Source: Isoperla grammatica (lineage: Eukaryota > Arthropoda > Insecta > Plecoptera > Perlodidae). From it: a DNA stretch of 64,000 nt. A program made the translations under genes and the position numbers. Below the pieces are notes generated by a model. That model saw nothing but the letters and a program-made list of their open reading frames with translations. It was not told the origin of the DNA and did not search any database. Positions 47,992-58,015 of this stretch are shown one piece after another (the first letter of the stretch is position 1; each line of letters opens with the position of its first letter). The stretch covers positions 6,943,788 to 7,007,787 of the forward strand of contig OX246741.1 of the NCBI GenBank assembly GCA_945910005.1, given 5' to 3'.

Positions 47992-49560
47992 ATCAATTAC
48001 TAATTATTTCGTTAGTCGACACAGTTTTCTTGTGTACTCCATAACCCTATTTCATTTTACTTACGAACTAGGTAGGCTACGGTGGAGTGGACGTATTATG
48101 TCGCGTTGAGGGTTATTCAAGTAACTCAATTAAACCTAACCTAGAGTGTTATTAATAGAAGTTTAGTTTAGTATTTGTAAATATATTGTAATTTGTAAAC
48201 ATTCACATGTGGGTGTATAGGCTACCTATAACCCCGGAATTGTTCATTAATTATTATATTAGACTAGACTAAGCAATTAAGATTGAAGATGCCTATATTT
48301 GTACCATGTAAATTAATCGACAGGCAAATAAAACTAGCTAACTAACTAACTAACTAACTAACTAAGTAACTAACTTACTAAATAATAATATTATTATTAT
48401 TGAAGATACTGATGTCTACAACCACAACTCTGGACAGGACCGGACTTGCGCTGCGCATCGGTTCGGTACCCCTTTTTATTTCGTTTTTGGAGGTTTATAC
48501 TTTTATATGCTAATTACTGACAAAAACAACTACCTCCTTTTTTTAGTTTTCTTTTATCTTTAGGTCTACGTTTTTATTTTAAAATTATAAATCTCTACAC
48601 CTACCAAAGGTGTAACAATGTGAAGCTGCAATTTGAATTTAGACAAGTTTATGGTTTGCTTCCTGTTATGAGTGCGAACAACCCCATCAAAATGTGTTTC
48701 TCTTATATCAACATGTCAGATATTAGGCTACATTTAAAATATTTTCATTCGTTGAAGATTCTCCAACTTGGGGAAACATCTTTGCCAAACAAGATGGAAT
48801 AGTTTATAATTCAAAAATTGAAACGTTCTTTTTTAAAAGGGTGTTTCACTCACTGTATGAGTACTTAAAATTCGTACTAGGCCTATACCTGTCACCAATA
48901 ATTTGCTTCCTACATGGCTACGTCTCGTTTCAACTTAGTAAAGGGAACTCAGATTTAAAATGTGGCAAAAACTTAAAAAACATTTACGGAAATGGTAAAG
49001 GTGGTGGGTCATTCATTCAAACCCGGACCATGTCTAATGTCTTGCTTGAACCAATGCAAACTCATTCCCTTTGGATTTGATTGCAATTGTGTTGCAAACA
49101 AAACATAAACTAAGATTTTAAAACGTTTGTACAATCCTCATAGCGCTGAAAACAAAAATGTATTGATGATGAAAGTGCAGCACACCTATTTATAAGTCGA
49201 GTTTCAATAGCTCGTATGGGCCACAAACGAAGAAGAATACTCCGTTACGTATCATAATTATGAGATTGTTTTTTCCAATACAATTTGAATTCCACCAAAC
49301 AAAAAAACTAAAAAAAAAACTGCGTAATGTACAGAACCACGAGCTAAATAAAAAAAATAGCAATTCAACAAGTAGTTTTGGAATGGGAGACCAACAAGTT
49401 TTACTTACATTCCATCCACATTGTGAACTCAGAACTGCGCAATAGGTGTGCTCTTGTGTGCTCTTAGGGGGGGGGGGGGGGGAGGGGGGAAGAAAAAGTT
49501 CTGAGTATTAATTATACATTTTCCACCGCCATCTATCCCTGCGCCGACAGGCGGTAACTC
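47992..49560. other. no gene recognised
   Basis: Contains (CTAA)n units at about 48337-48370, open frames without recognisable domain at 48620-48802 and 48841-49080, and a G run at about 49468-49482. Confidence 0.4.
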
Positions 49561-49587
49561 GACTCCAAGGGTTTTGCTTCGTGCAGA

Positions 49588-49589
<2 letters not shown>

Positions 49590-49672
<83 letters not shown>
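49590..49672. repeat. (TC)n microsatellite, about 80 bp
   Basis: Almost perfect TC repeat. A second tract of about 26 bp lies at 49818-49844. The open frames over them encode serine-leucine strings and are artefacts. Confidence 0.95.
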
Positions 49673-49674
<2 letters not shown>

Positions 49675-50009
49675 TTCTTATCAAGAAACTACTCTGCACA
49701 TAATGACTCATCAGGCAGAGCTATCTCGCTCAGCTGGTCAGTCAGCACTCTCGGTCTTGTCAGCAAACGATAAAGCTTTCAACAACCCACAACAATATGT
49801 CAATGAGACCATTCATGCGTCTCTCTCTCTCTCTCTCTCTCTCTTTATTATGACTATGTGCAGAGACTGTTGAGTGTTGGTCGCGGGGGGGGGGGGGGTC
49901 TGTGGTGGACGTGATTGTGTCGCAATGACGTCATTTTCAACATGCCCTTGAAGTGACCCGACCGCCAAAATATCACCCTATTGGTCGACTTTCTATCGGC
50001 CAAGCTTAC

Positions 50010-50141
50010 ATTCTTTTGTCTTTCTTTGCGCGACACTCGAGTCGACAATCGGTCGCCCGCCCAGTCGAAACTCGTAAGTTTTGTCAGTTCGCCGCCACCA
50101 TCATCCACAGAGTTTAGGTAGTTGTCAGTGGGCACCTTCAT
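50010..50141 (-). CDS. candidate orphan first coding exon, minus strand
   Basis: ATG at 50141 in a favourable context (ACACAATGA) opens a charged, non-repetitive frame (MKVPTDNYLNSVDDGG...) that meets a possible donor AAGAAT/GTAAGC near 50010 in phase 0. Downstream the frame runs into a G-homopolymer region. The phase does not match the common stomatin exon, so it is not counted as an alternative stomatin start. Weak evidence. Confidence 0.25.
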
Positions 50142-51345
50142 TGTGTCACATCACACCACACATACGTCAGTGTCCGCCTGTCACTAAGAGCGCACGAGGT
50201 AAGGCGGAAGCTGGTTCACTTGTCATGTACTCGTTATTGTAACCGAGTAGACTTTACTTGCATATCGACCAAGTGGCGTAGCAAGGGATATATTTGGAGG
50301 GGGGGGGGGGGGGTGTTTTACTTTTATCAGACTGACTTCTTTTCTAAGACAAAACGGAATGTCCGTCTCATTTATCCACTTCCACTGCTTCCATAAGTAT
50401 AACACACTACATTCAACTACAAGCATACACCGGACTGAGGGGCAAGATCGGACAAGAAGTCATGTCATGGAGACAGCAATGCCCGCCGAGGAAGGAGATA
50501 TCGCTTCCTCTCTGGTATTTGTCCAGCCGAGCGGCATGCGCATGGCATTGTGCGAATGTGCGGGATTGAAACGAGAATAATCAAAGTGCGCGCTCATCTT
50601 CAAAAGTAAGAAGACTGACCGCCAGAGCGCTCCACGGTCGGAGAAAAGAGTCTGCACTTGCCGAAGGTAAACATGCGAATATAGGCCATATCACATTAGG
50701 TTCCGAACTGACAATTGCAATCGTAGATTCGAGCTTACGATTGGCGGCGCATGCGCAGTAGCTCAGTTCGGCCAGTCTACGGTTGCAATCTTTTTATAGA
50801 CCGAGCTCTAAAATAAGATTGGGAATCGTAGATCCGAGTCACGTGAACCAATCAGGAAGGAGAACGGTTAAATGCGAATTGAGCACTGTCACAACATAAC
50901 CTCAAGCAACAACTACTTTAATGGAAACAAAGAGCCAATAAGTTTAATTTTATATTTGTTTGTGATTAAGGCTTGTCTTATTAGTTATTATTATTGAATT
51001 TATTTCCTAGTTAAACGATTTTAGGATTTACAGCTGGTCAAGTGTGATTGGATAATTGTAGATTGTGATTGCAATTGGCGACTCCAGTCTACGATTCCAA
51101 TTGTAGTGTGATATGGGCTAATCCTTGGTCACTTGCTTACCCAGCGCCCGCCGGAGTGTTTCTCCGTCCATGTGCTCGGTGCACAGTGCAACTTTGGTGC
51201 AACTGCAGAGGATAACTGAGCCCAATTGCTTTACCTCATTCCAAATCATTGCCACCTCTTGGAAGAATAAAATTGTGACAACTACACGAACGGATATCTC
51301 GTACTCCACCGCACGCATAATCAACAATATTTATTTTTAAAGATA
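50142..51345. other. no gene recognised
   Basis: Between the orphan exon candidate and the GA repeat there are only short open frames. A frame on the minus strand at 51118-51327 includes a possible donor but no recognisable domain. A G run lies at 50297-50314. Confidence 0.4.
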
Positions 51346-51387
51346 ATGAATTACCGGCCTCACTTGCCTCATCTGGCGAGCCGCCAC

Positions 51388-51690
51388 TGGGAGGAGGAAG
51401 AGGAAGAGGAACTGGAAGAAGAGGAAGAAGAACTGGAAGAGGAAGAACTGGAAGAAGAGGAAGAGGAGGAACTGGAAGAGGAGGAGGAAGAGGAACTGGA
51501 TGAAGAGTATGATGAAGAGTATGAGGATGATGAGTATGAGGATGAGGAGTATGAGGATGAGGACGAAGAGGAACTGGAAGAGGAGGAGGATGAAGAGTAT
51601 GAGGATGAGGATGAAGAGGAACTGGAAGAGGAGGAGGATGAAGAGTATGAAGATGAAGAGTATGAGGATGAAGAGTATGAGGATGAGAAT
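51388..51690. repeat. purine-rich (GGAAGA/GATGAG)n repeat
   Basis: About 300 bp of the plus strand is almost only A and G, with periodic CT or T, in hexamer-like units. It keeps several frames open. The plus frame reads almost all Glu, with Asp and Tyr. A real Glu-rich protein is not excluded, but the sequence is explained by repeat expansion and the minus strand is equally open (Ser-rich), so no gene is called. Confidence 0.85.
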
Positions 51691-52238
51691 ACCTCTCCCC
51701 CACAACAGCACGGTAGGCAAAAAGTTTCAAAAGGTTTTGGAGTACGGGTAGGCCTAGCCCTACATGTTGTCGAACGAGATAATCTCAACAGATTCTTATT
51801 TCTTTGTGTACATACGGTGACTAAGGGCCCTGCATAGCAACAAGCACATAATAAATAGTATAAATGTCCCCCCCACCCCCCCCCCCCTGAAAATCAGTTC
51901 TTGTAATTGAATAGGTATACAAATTTATTTATTTGGTTTTTGTTTAAGGGAACGAGAAACTCATTTATTATCAACAAAATTATAGCCACAGATTTAAGAA
52001 GTAAGAACCAGGACCAACACAGGTTTTGTCGCCTCTTACGGCAAGCAGAGCAACCCCGGACCTATTGTATTCCGGGACCAAACGGAGGATGTAGGGCAGT
52101 CACGTGAACGGGAACACAAACTCGGATAAAAGAGACGAGGAAACACGTGTGCGGTGTGCAGTGTGCACCGGTCGCCGACGACGACCCACCTCGATCAAAG
52201 TAAACCCAAACCCCTCCGTGTTTGTTCTAGTTCCGACG

Positions 52239-52475
52239 ATGTTGGAGGTCGTGCTGGCGAAGCACCGTCCGCCCGTGTGGACCGCGGCCGCTCACTACGA
52301 CCGCACGTTCGTCACGATCACGCTCGGATGCGGCGAGACCGAATACGACACCGTGGTGGACGCCTTCAAGGAGATGTGTGTTGCAAACGTCAAAAGGATT
52401 CAAAACCCGTTTATTTACGGACGATTCAAGCTACGGAAAGAGCAGCTCGAGAGAAAATCGTCCACAATCTACGAA
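52239..52475 (+). CDS. PARP-like gene, first recognised exon
   Basis: Contains the start ATG at 52239 just after a good acceptor (ending 52230), so it may be an internal exon whose frame would continue upstream (codons for V-P-T precede the ATG). It ends exactly at a codon boundary with consensus donor GTAAGT. Confidence 0.65.
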
Positions 52476-53457
52476 GTAAGTATTTACAGTGTGGACTATA
52501 ATTATCGTTCATGTCACGTGTTCGTGCCAAAACCGCACTGTACTGTGCAAAGCCGAATTGTAAGGTACCGACCGGTACTATATGTACTAGGAATGGGGCC
52601 GATTATCGGTAATCGGCTTGAACCGATTTGATCTATATATAGTTCCAATAACGATGTTTGTAAGATTTAATTTAATCCACAAAATTGCGATTTTTCTGTA
52701 GATCCCTGAATCGTCATAATTTTAATTCGCTGGCCAAGTCGGATAGTACGAGCGGATTCTGTAAAGTGACCAGTTGGCCGGTTACAACACGTGACATTGA
52801 ATGTGAAATGAGTGAATAAATGTAGGCCTATGTGAGAATGTGATAAATTTACAATAAAAATAAATTCTAAGTTTGTATAAATCAAATAACAGGATGTTGC
52901 ACTGTTACCTTAAAATTATCCATCATTTTATTGTACAGTACATATTTCGATCACAATTTTTGAAATAGGTACATGTTATTGTTCCACTAAATTGTCTACA
53001 CTGCAGTCCACTTGTGTTGTTTGTAGCACTGCTGTTTTAGTTGTTAATTATGTTTCGTAATCTATTTCAGTTCAGGAAACGCGAAAACGCATGATGACCA
53101 AATAGGTCAATTGTTGGCATAAGAAGAAGAAGAAGAGTTATTAACTGTTGGTATGATTTTTCTTTTACCCAGTACGTGATGTATCACCCTATCAGGGTGG
53201 CAGACGCGGAGATCGTCGCCGAGTACAACTGCGACTACAGAAGGTACCCGTCGTCCAACGGCAGCCAACACACCAACAAGCGACCGATATTCTACAAGAC
53301 GCCGCAGTACGCCAAACAACGGAGTGATGCCCACGGCGGGGTGTGCACCGTAATGGTTGTGGTACGAGTATTGAGCGAGAGCTGCTACGTTGGCGAGACT
53401 CTCCAACGAGACTGGGACACCGAATATGTGCCCGAATATATAGTGGAGTTGCAGTGA
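52239..53457 (+). CDS. PARP-catalytic-domain-like protein with degenerate active site (two exons)
   Basis: Exon 52239-52475 (79 codons, donor GAA/GTAAGT) joins exon 53173-53457 (94 codons plus TGA, acceptor TTTACCCAG) in phase 0, giving 173 aa if the first ATG of the exon is used. The first exon has the lead-in of PARP catalytic domains: PPVW, then an EY..V...F segment, then VKRIQNPFIYGRFKLRKEQL, the I-x-R-I-Q-N-P...K block. The second aligns at the NAD site as YEYVMYHPIR against E-x-x-L-F-H-G-T, so Gly-Thr is replaced by Pro-Ile. It continues with FYKTPQYAKQ, a GGVCTVMVVVRVL strand and the terminal VPEYIVEL (compare YPEYxI in PARPs). Known PARP ends are about 200 residues, so loops are shortened. 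The exon has a possible acceptor (TTTGTTCTAG, 52230), so upstream exons may exist. The PARP family call is by pattern only. Activity is doubtful. Confidence 0.65.
53173..53457 (+). CDS. PARP-like gene, last exon
   Basis: Preceded by the pyrimidine-rich acceptor TTTTTCTTTTACCCAG. Carries the altered HPI motif, the FY...YA segment in place of the usual G-x-Y-F loop, and the closing EYIVELQ. Stop TGA at 53455-53457. Confidence 0.7.
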   Translation, partial: YVMYHPIRVADAEIVAEYNCDYRRYPSSNGSQHTNKRPIFYKTPQYAKQRSDAHGGVCTVMVVVRVLSESCYVGETLQRDWDTEYVPEYIVELQ

Positions 53458-54719
53458 GATAATAATGCTTTTCGCTTACCTATATCTCGAATGTATTTCT
53501 AAGTATTCTGTAGTTTTGAACTAGTGATTGACGATGTCAAAAGTTCAACATTTTCTATTTAGACATGAACCGGGCTACTGTTCATGACGTATCTTATTTT
53601 TAGAACTTGTGCCATTTTAATGACGTTGGAAATGTTTTTTTATTATTATTCTTTACCCAGAACTTAGTTGTCGATACTTGTGCCTTTGGGATATATCACA
53701 TCACGTTTGTGTATCACGTAAGGCATATACATATAATACATTTTTAAGTACTGACCTACCTACATATGTGCCTAAGCAAAGTTACTGTGATTAGGCAGCA
53801 TTATGCCTGTAGATAGTATAACGTTAACTAAAGATATTTTATTGAAGAAAACATACATATTATTATTCATATGTATGCCCAATCTTTGGGTTCACATGGT
53901 TGTCACCTGCCTGTAGATAGTAGCATAACGTTCAAGAAATATGAAGTGTAGCTAGCTTTAATCGAGTATAATCTACATATTATTATTATTATTATTCATA
54001 CCTAAACCTTATCTGTGGGTTTACATGGTTGTCCCGAAACAACATTACCGATGCGTTCATCATAGACAGTGACTCGTGACCAAACAGTGATTGGCTTTGA
54101 GATATATTTAGAATCGCTAGTCTATGAAGAAAGTACTGGTAACATTTTTTCAGGGCACCTTGTGAAGTACCAGTACCTATCATAAGTCTAATTCAACTAA
54201 CGTTGAGATGTTTGTGTTTTTATAAGTTAAGCTCTTCAATTATAAGATAAGCTCATCAAGTAGAGAATCGTGACTGTGTAATTTCAGAGATGTCGTCTCT
54301 ATCTTTGGACACTGGAAATTTACACAAGCATAAACAAATATAGACCTTGGTTAGTGTTCCTATTGATTGTGTTCAGCCCCGCATTTCGTCACCCATCCAT
54401 ATACATGAATCGAAACTAAAATTTCATGACGAAATACTCATTCAGCAGCCGTAGATATTGTATTCATTACCCAACAATATTGGGGATTGACAACAAAGAA
54501 ATCCTACTTTTTTTTGCTTGAAACAGGCAACTAAATCAAGCTTATCTTTAGCTTTTTAATCTTCAAGCCAGCAATTACAAAATATGGTTGTGCAAAAGAA
54601 AGCGTGTTTTCTTTGCCAATGAGAGTGACCTAATGGTGGTAATTGTGTATCCACCAGTTTAATTAAGGAGTCGAGTCATTTGAAGTGTTAGTTTTTTATA
54701 AATATAAATGACTACGTAT
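53458..54719. other. no gene recognised
   Basis: Downstream of the PARP-like stop. Contains an isolated MITE end (CCCGAAACAACATTACCGAT near 54033) and an imperfect repeat of CTGCCTGTAGATAGTA-type sequence (53805 and 53909). Confidence 0.45.
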
Positions 54720-55043
54720 ATCACGCAATTCTAACGCGCTTGGGATGAAGGCGCCTTGCTTTCAATCGGTAGTCGAGTGAGGAATCTGCTCCGTATATCA
54801 CGTCAATCTGAAGCGCCCTTATCTACACCGGCTGCGAATTCAGCCAATCACAACACAGGCTGTGCATCGCGGAGCCGCTTTGACGTGTATATCACTGAAA
54901 TCAAAGTGAATTCTAACCTCCAACTCGCTTGCCCAAGCGAGTTGGATCGCCGCCGCCTTGAGGTAAATTGGACGTGTATACCACACTCTGCAACCGATTG
55001 GAACCAAGGCGCTTTCATCCCAGGCGCCTTAAACTTGCGTGAG
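54720..55043. mobile_element. MITE with about 50-bp inverted ends
   Basis: The left end TCACGCAA...GCGC..GGGATGAAGGCGCCTTG and the right end are inverted copies, with TTTCAATCGGT against TTCCAATCGGTT inside. The target duplication is not clear. An internal perfect palindrome (CCAACTCGCTTG, two bases, CAAGCGAGTTGG, 54920-54945) could form a hairpin. The 98-codon plus frame over it is an artefact. Confidence 0.75.
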
Positions 55044-56573
55044 TCAATGTAAGGTTGTCTCCAAAGAGTAGGCCTATGTGAGTGAAAAATAGACTTTCTT
55101 ACTTAATGCCTAATCGATCAGACTGAGTGTGAAAGTCGATTTCGCTGCCATTTCAGATAGTAAAATAAACATTGTAAATAAACAAAATCTATCATACCAG
55201 TATCTAATTTGAATTTCTTAAAACAGTTGTAACGAATCCATTCCAAAGACTTTGTTGAATTGCTCCTTTCCCACCCAATTAATTTAGCCCTTGTCCTGTA
55301 CTTTATCCCGGTAGTACAAGATTTTAGGAAACTAACGAATGTTGACGGACAACCAGTTTCCGGTTTCTCGCTGCTTGTTCGCTTGGCTATCCCCAAGTCT
55401 AATGAATAGTGCATCCATTGCGAAGTTGTCATTAAATCACTCATTCCCCACCCCGGCCCCAAAGCTATAACGACTCGGGGTAAGCCAAGCGAGCTGCCAA
55501 TCTTAGGCCCAGCAAAGCGTGAGTAAAATGTGTGCAACCGGTTTGTAAAAAAGGCACTGTCTGTCAACCTTAGTAGAGATATATCGGCACTGTGCATTCC
55601 ACTTTAAAAAAAAAAGAATTAAAAGATTGTTGTTGATGTTTGTTCCCCTGTTGACATTTTTATAAGGTAGGAGTATGGAGTGGGCATGATTGGACATGAT
55701 CAGAGTACTTGTATGCTTGGCTATGCAGGAGTATGGATGACAAGCTGCAAAGATTGGAGAAGTTCGAACAATTTTTAGTTAGGCAAGGGGTGTACTATAC
55801 ACAGATTTCACGGAAAAACATTTATACATTATCACAAATCAATATCATACGCCCTACAAAGCGACTGTAGTAGCCTAGGCCTACGTAGGTAGGCCTAGGT
55901 CCTAGTCTGCATATGAAGCTGTAAGCCAGCTCATATATTAACACGAACTTAAGATCCCACTGTAGATGTAGGATACGAGGGAGTTGCAATTAGACATATC
56001 TTCGTAATAGATAATTACATGTAGGCCTATATAATGATTGATCATAACCTATAAATTAAGGGCTGGACCAGGGAGGCTGGCTGCGCAGCCGATGGCCGAA
56101 GTGGCGATGCTTGGGACTTGGGTTGCAGACTGTTCCGTTTACGTATATTTTGTGAAATAAAACTTACCTATAAATTTAAGATCAGTGACACACTGAAAGC
56201 ACATAAATCTGTGACCAATTCAGCACAAAATAATTATTTAAATTTAAATATTTGCACACAAATCCAAAAACCGTAATCATCAAAACACCTTGGCACCATC
56301 TATGTGCTGTTTATGGTACTACAACGATTGAGCTTCGGTGACGTCTCGTTGAAACACGAGTCGTTAAAGAAGTTTCCCTCATAACTTCTTTATTTTTTAT
56401 TTTTTTCATGTTCGATACGCGTCATATTATAATATTTCATTATAATTTAGGGTTGAAAAATAATATAGGTGGCTTTATAATGGGTTCTTTACCATATCTT
56501 TTAAATAACGCGCGCTTCGGCGCTTCTCGAAACGGAACCTCTCTAGACGGCGGTGGATGATTTGACAACAGCG
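55044..56573. other. no gene recognised upstream of MED22
   Basis: A+T-rich, with many TAGGCCTA-type palindromes (for example 55871-55900). The last 200 bases before 56573 become richer in CG and probably contain the MED22 promoter. Confidence 0.4.
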
Positions 56574-56606
56574 ATGGCCGCGTTTGTGTTAGCTAGTGAA
56601 GTTTAA
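56574..56606 (+). promoter_or_regulatory. upstream ORF or YY1-like initiator before MED22
   Basis: CAGCGATGGCCGCG resembles the YY1/Pho-type initiator (AAGATGGCGGC) common at TSSs of housekeeping genes. If it is inside the transcript, its ATG (strong context, G at +4) opens an 11-codon frame ending TAA at 56606, 64 bases before the MED22 start. Which reading is right depends on where transcription starts. Confidence 0.45.
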
Positions 56607-56669
56607 AATGTCATGTTCAAAGTAAAAGCTTTTCTCTGCTAGTCTGCCCTCAGAAAACTGCGTATTGCG

Positions 56670-56772
56670 ATGGCAAATCCACGAGGTCTTCCACAAAGTA
56701 AAGAAGCATTGTTGAAATCATATACAACACGACTGAAGGACGATGTTAAGTCGATGCTAGAAAACTTTGAAG
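56670..56772 (+). CDS. MED22: MED22 exon 1
   Basis: 103 nt, from the ATG to donor GAAG/GTTAGT. Encodes [18 protein letters not shown] through MLENFE and leaves in phase 1. Confidence 0.95.
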
Positions 56773-57482
56773 GTTAGTTTTTTGGCTAGTGCCTAGGACT
56801 TGCCTTAGCTTAGCCACTGGCTTAGCTGCAGGCTGCAGCTATGCCTGGACTTATGCAGTAGTGGTCAGGGGGTGTCTACATAGATCTAATTATTACACAC
56901 ATGTGTTATTGACTTCAGTAGACCCTGGGCTACTTTGACCCTCCCAGACATAGGTCTACTAGGCCTAGGCCTAGGCCTAGCCTAATCACATTATCATCAT
57001 CATTGTCTTGTGGTTTTATTACTTCAGTTACATTGTGTAAATTTTTCCAGAAATCGTGAAACTGGCGAAAGGAGAAAATGAAACCCAACTGTCGAAAATG
57101 ACCCAGAGCGAGCAAGATACATACGAGATGCATGTTCGTGCTGCTAACATTGTAAGTTTTAGGCCTAGCTGTTGTTCTAGGTCTACTGCTATAGGCTTAT
57201 ATTCAAAGCTTTTACAAAGCAAAAAATGAATATTAATTTTGAAATAATTTTGTTCCTACTCAGGTTCGAGCTGGAGAATCGCTAATGAAACTCGTCTCAG
57301 ACATAAAGCAATATTTGATACTTAATGATTTCCCGTCCGTTAACGAAGCAATCACCCAGAATTCCAAACTATTCCGAACGAAACAAGCAGAGTGTGACCA
57401 AAAACTAATGAGTCTACGAGATGATATGGCAGCTGATTTATATGACTTAGAAGAAGAATACTACACGTCAATATATAAATAA
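56670..57482 (+). CDS. MED22: Mediator complex subunit 22 (three exons, complete)
   Basis: Head-module subunit of the Mediator complex, which links transcription factors to RNA polymerase II in the nucleus. MED22 pairs with MED11 in a helical bundle. Exons 56670-56772, 57051-57151 and 57264-57482 sum to 423 nt, 140 aa, with GT/AG sites (GTTAGT, TTTCCAG, GTAAGT, ACTCAG). The sequence matches the family throughout: [69 protein letters not shown] and [15 protein letters not shown]. Ending at YYTSIYK is as in insect proteins, whereas the vertebrate ones have a longer tail. The ATG is the first in frame and gives the usual N-terminus. Nothing is missing, so it is probably functional. Confidence 0.97.
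57051..57151 (+). CDS. MED22: MED22 exon 2
   Basis: 101 nt after TTTTTCCAG, up to ATT/GTAAGT. Encodes (E)[18 protein letters not shown] and [14 protein letters not shown]. Confidence 0.95.
57264..57482 (+). CDS. MED22: MED22 exon 3
   Basis: 219 nt after CTACTCAG up to the TAA at 57480-57482. Encodes [20 protein letters not shown] through [10 protein letters not shown]. Confidence 0.97.
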   Translation, partial: VRAGESLMKLVSDIKQYLILNDFPSVNEAITQNSKLFRTKQAECDQKLMSLRDDMAADLYDLEEEYYTSIYK

Positions 57483-57794
57483 TACCATCGTTTAGTTTAA
57501 AATGTTAATTAATTGTGGAACTTGTGTGTTCTAAGCCGAAAGTAGCATACAGGCTTCAAAATAATAATGTAGGCCTACACCTATCAACATTGACTATGTT
57601 TTAAATAGCCTACATTAAGTACAACCCGAACTACTTGCTATCATTGTGATATTATCCTCATTTATATTTTAATTTACATATTAATTAAATTAAAATGTAT
57701 GTTTTATACTCACAGGTCAGGGTCTGCCATCAAAGGTTATGTCTACATTTGGTACACTCAACTGTTAAAACTGGAATGAGCTCAAATTCATGCT

Positions 57795-58015
57795 CAAGAA
57801 TGAGTGGTAGCCCATCCGCAGTGGCTCGTTGGGTTTGGGCATATGGGGTTTGTGCATGTGCCAATAGAGACATGGGTCCAAGTCCCTCACAAGCAATGTT
57901 TTTTTATATTGTCCTTTTATCTTCATCTATCACCCCTCATTGTTTGGAATATGTAGCATAATTGCAATAATAGAAACGTAAAGCAACGAGAATCATCATC
58001 ATTTGAGTGATAGTG
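57795..58015 (+). mobile_element. tRNA-derived SINE with both pol III boxes
   Basis: A-box TGGCTCGTTGG at 57822-57832 and B-box GGTCCAAGTCC at 57875-57885, at the spacing expected of a tRNA. The body CTTCATCTATCACCCCTCAT, ATAATTGCAATAATAG and ACGTAAAGCAACGAGAATC is shared with the copy at 42.1 kb. It lies about 310 bases downstream of the MED22 stop. Confidence 0.8.

Noticed and set aside
51346..51837. Open frame for a Glu/Asp/Tyr-rich acidic protein
   Set aside because: All frames on both strands remain open here because of the short-period purine repeat, and no flanking splice or domain evidence supports a gene.
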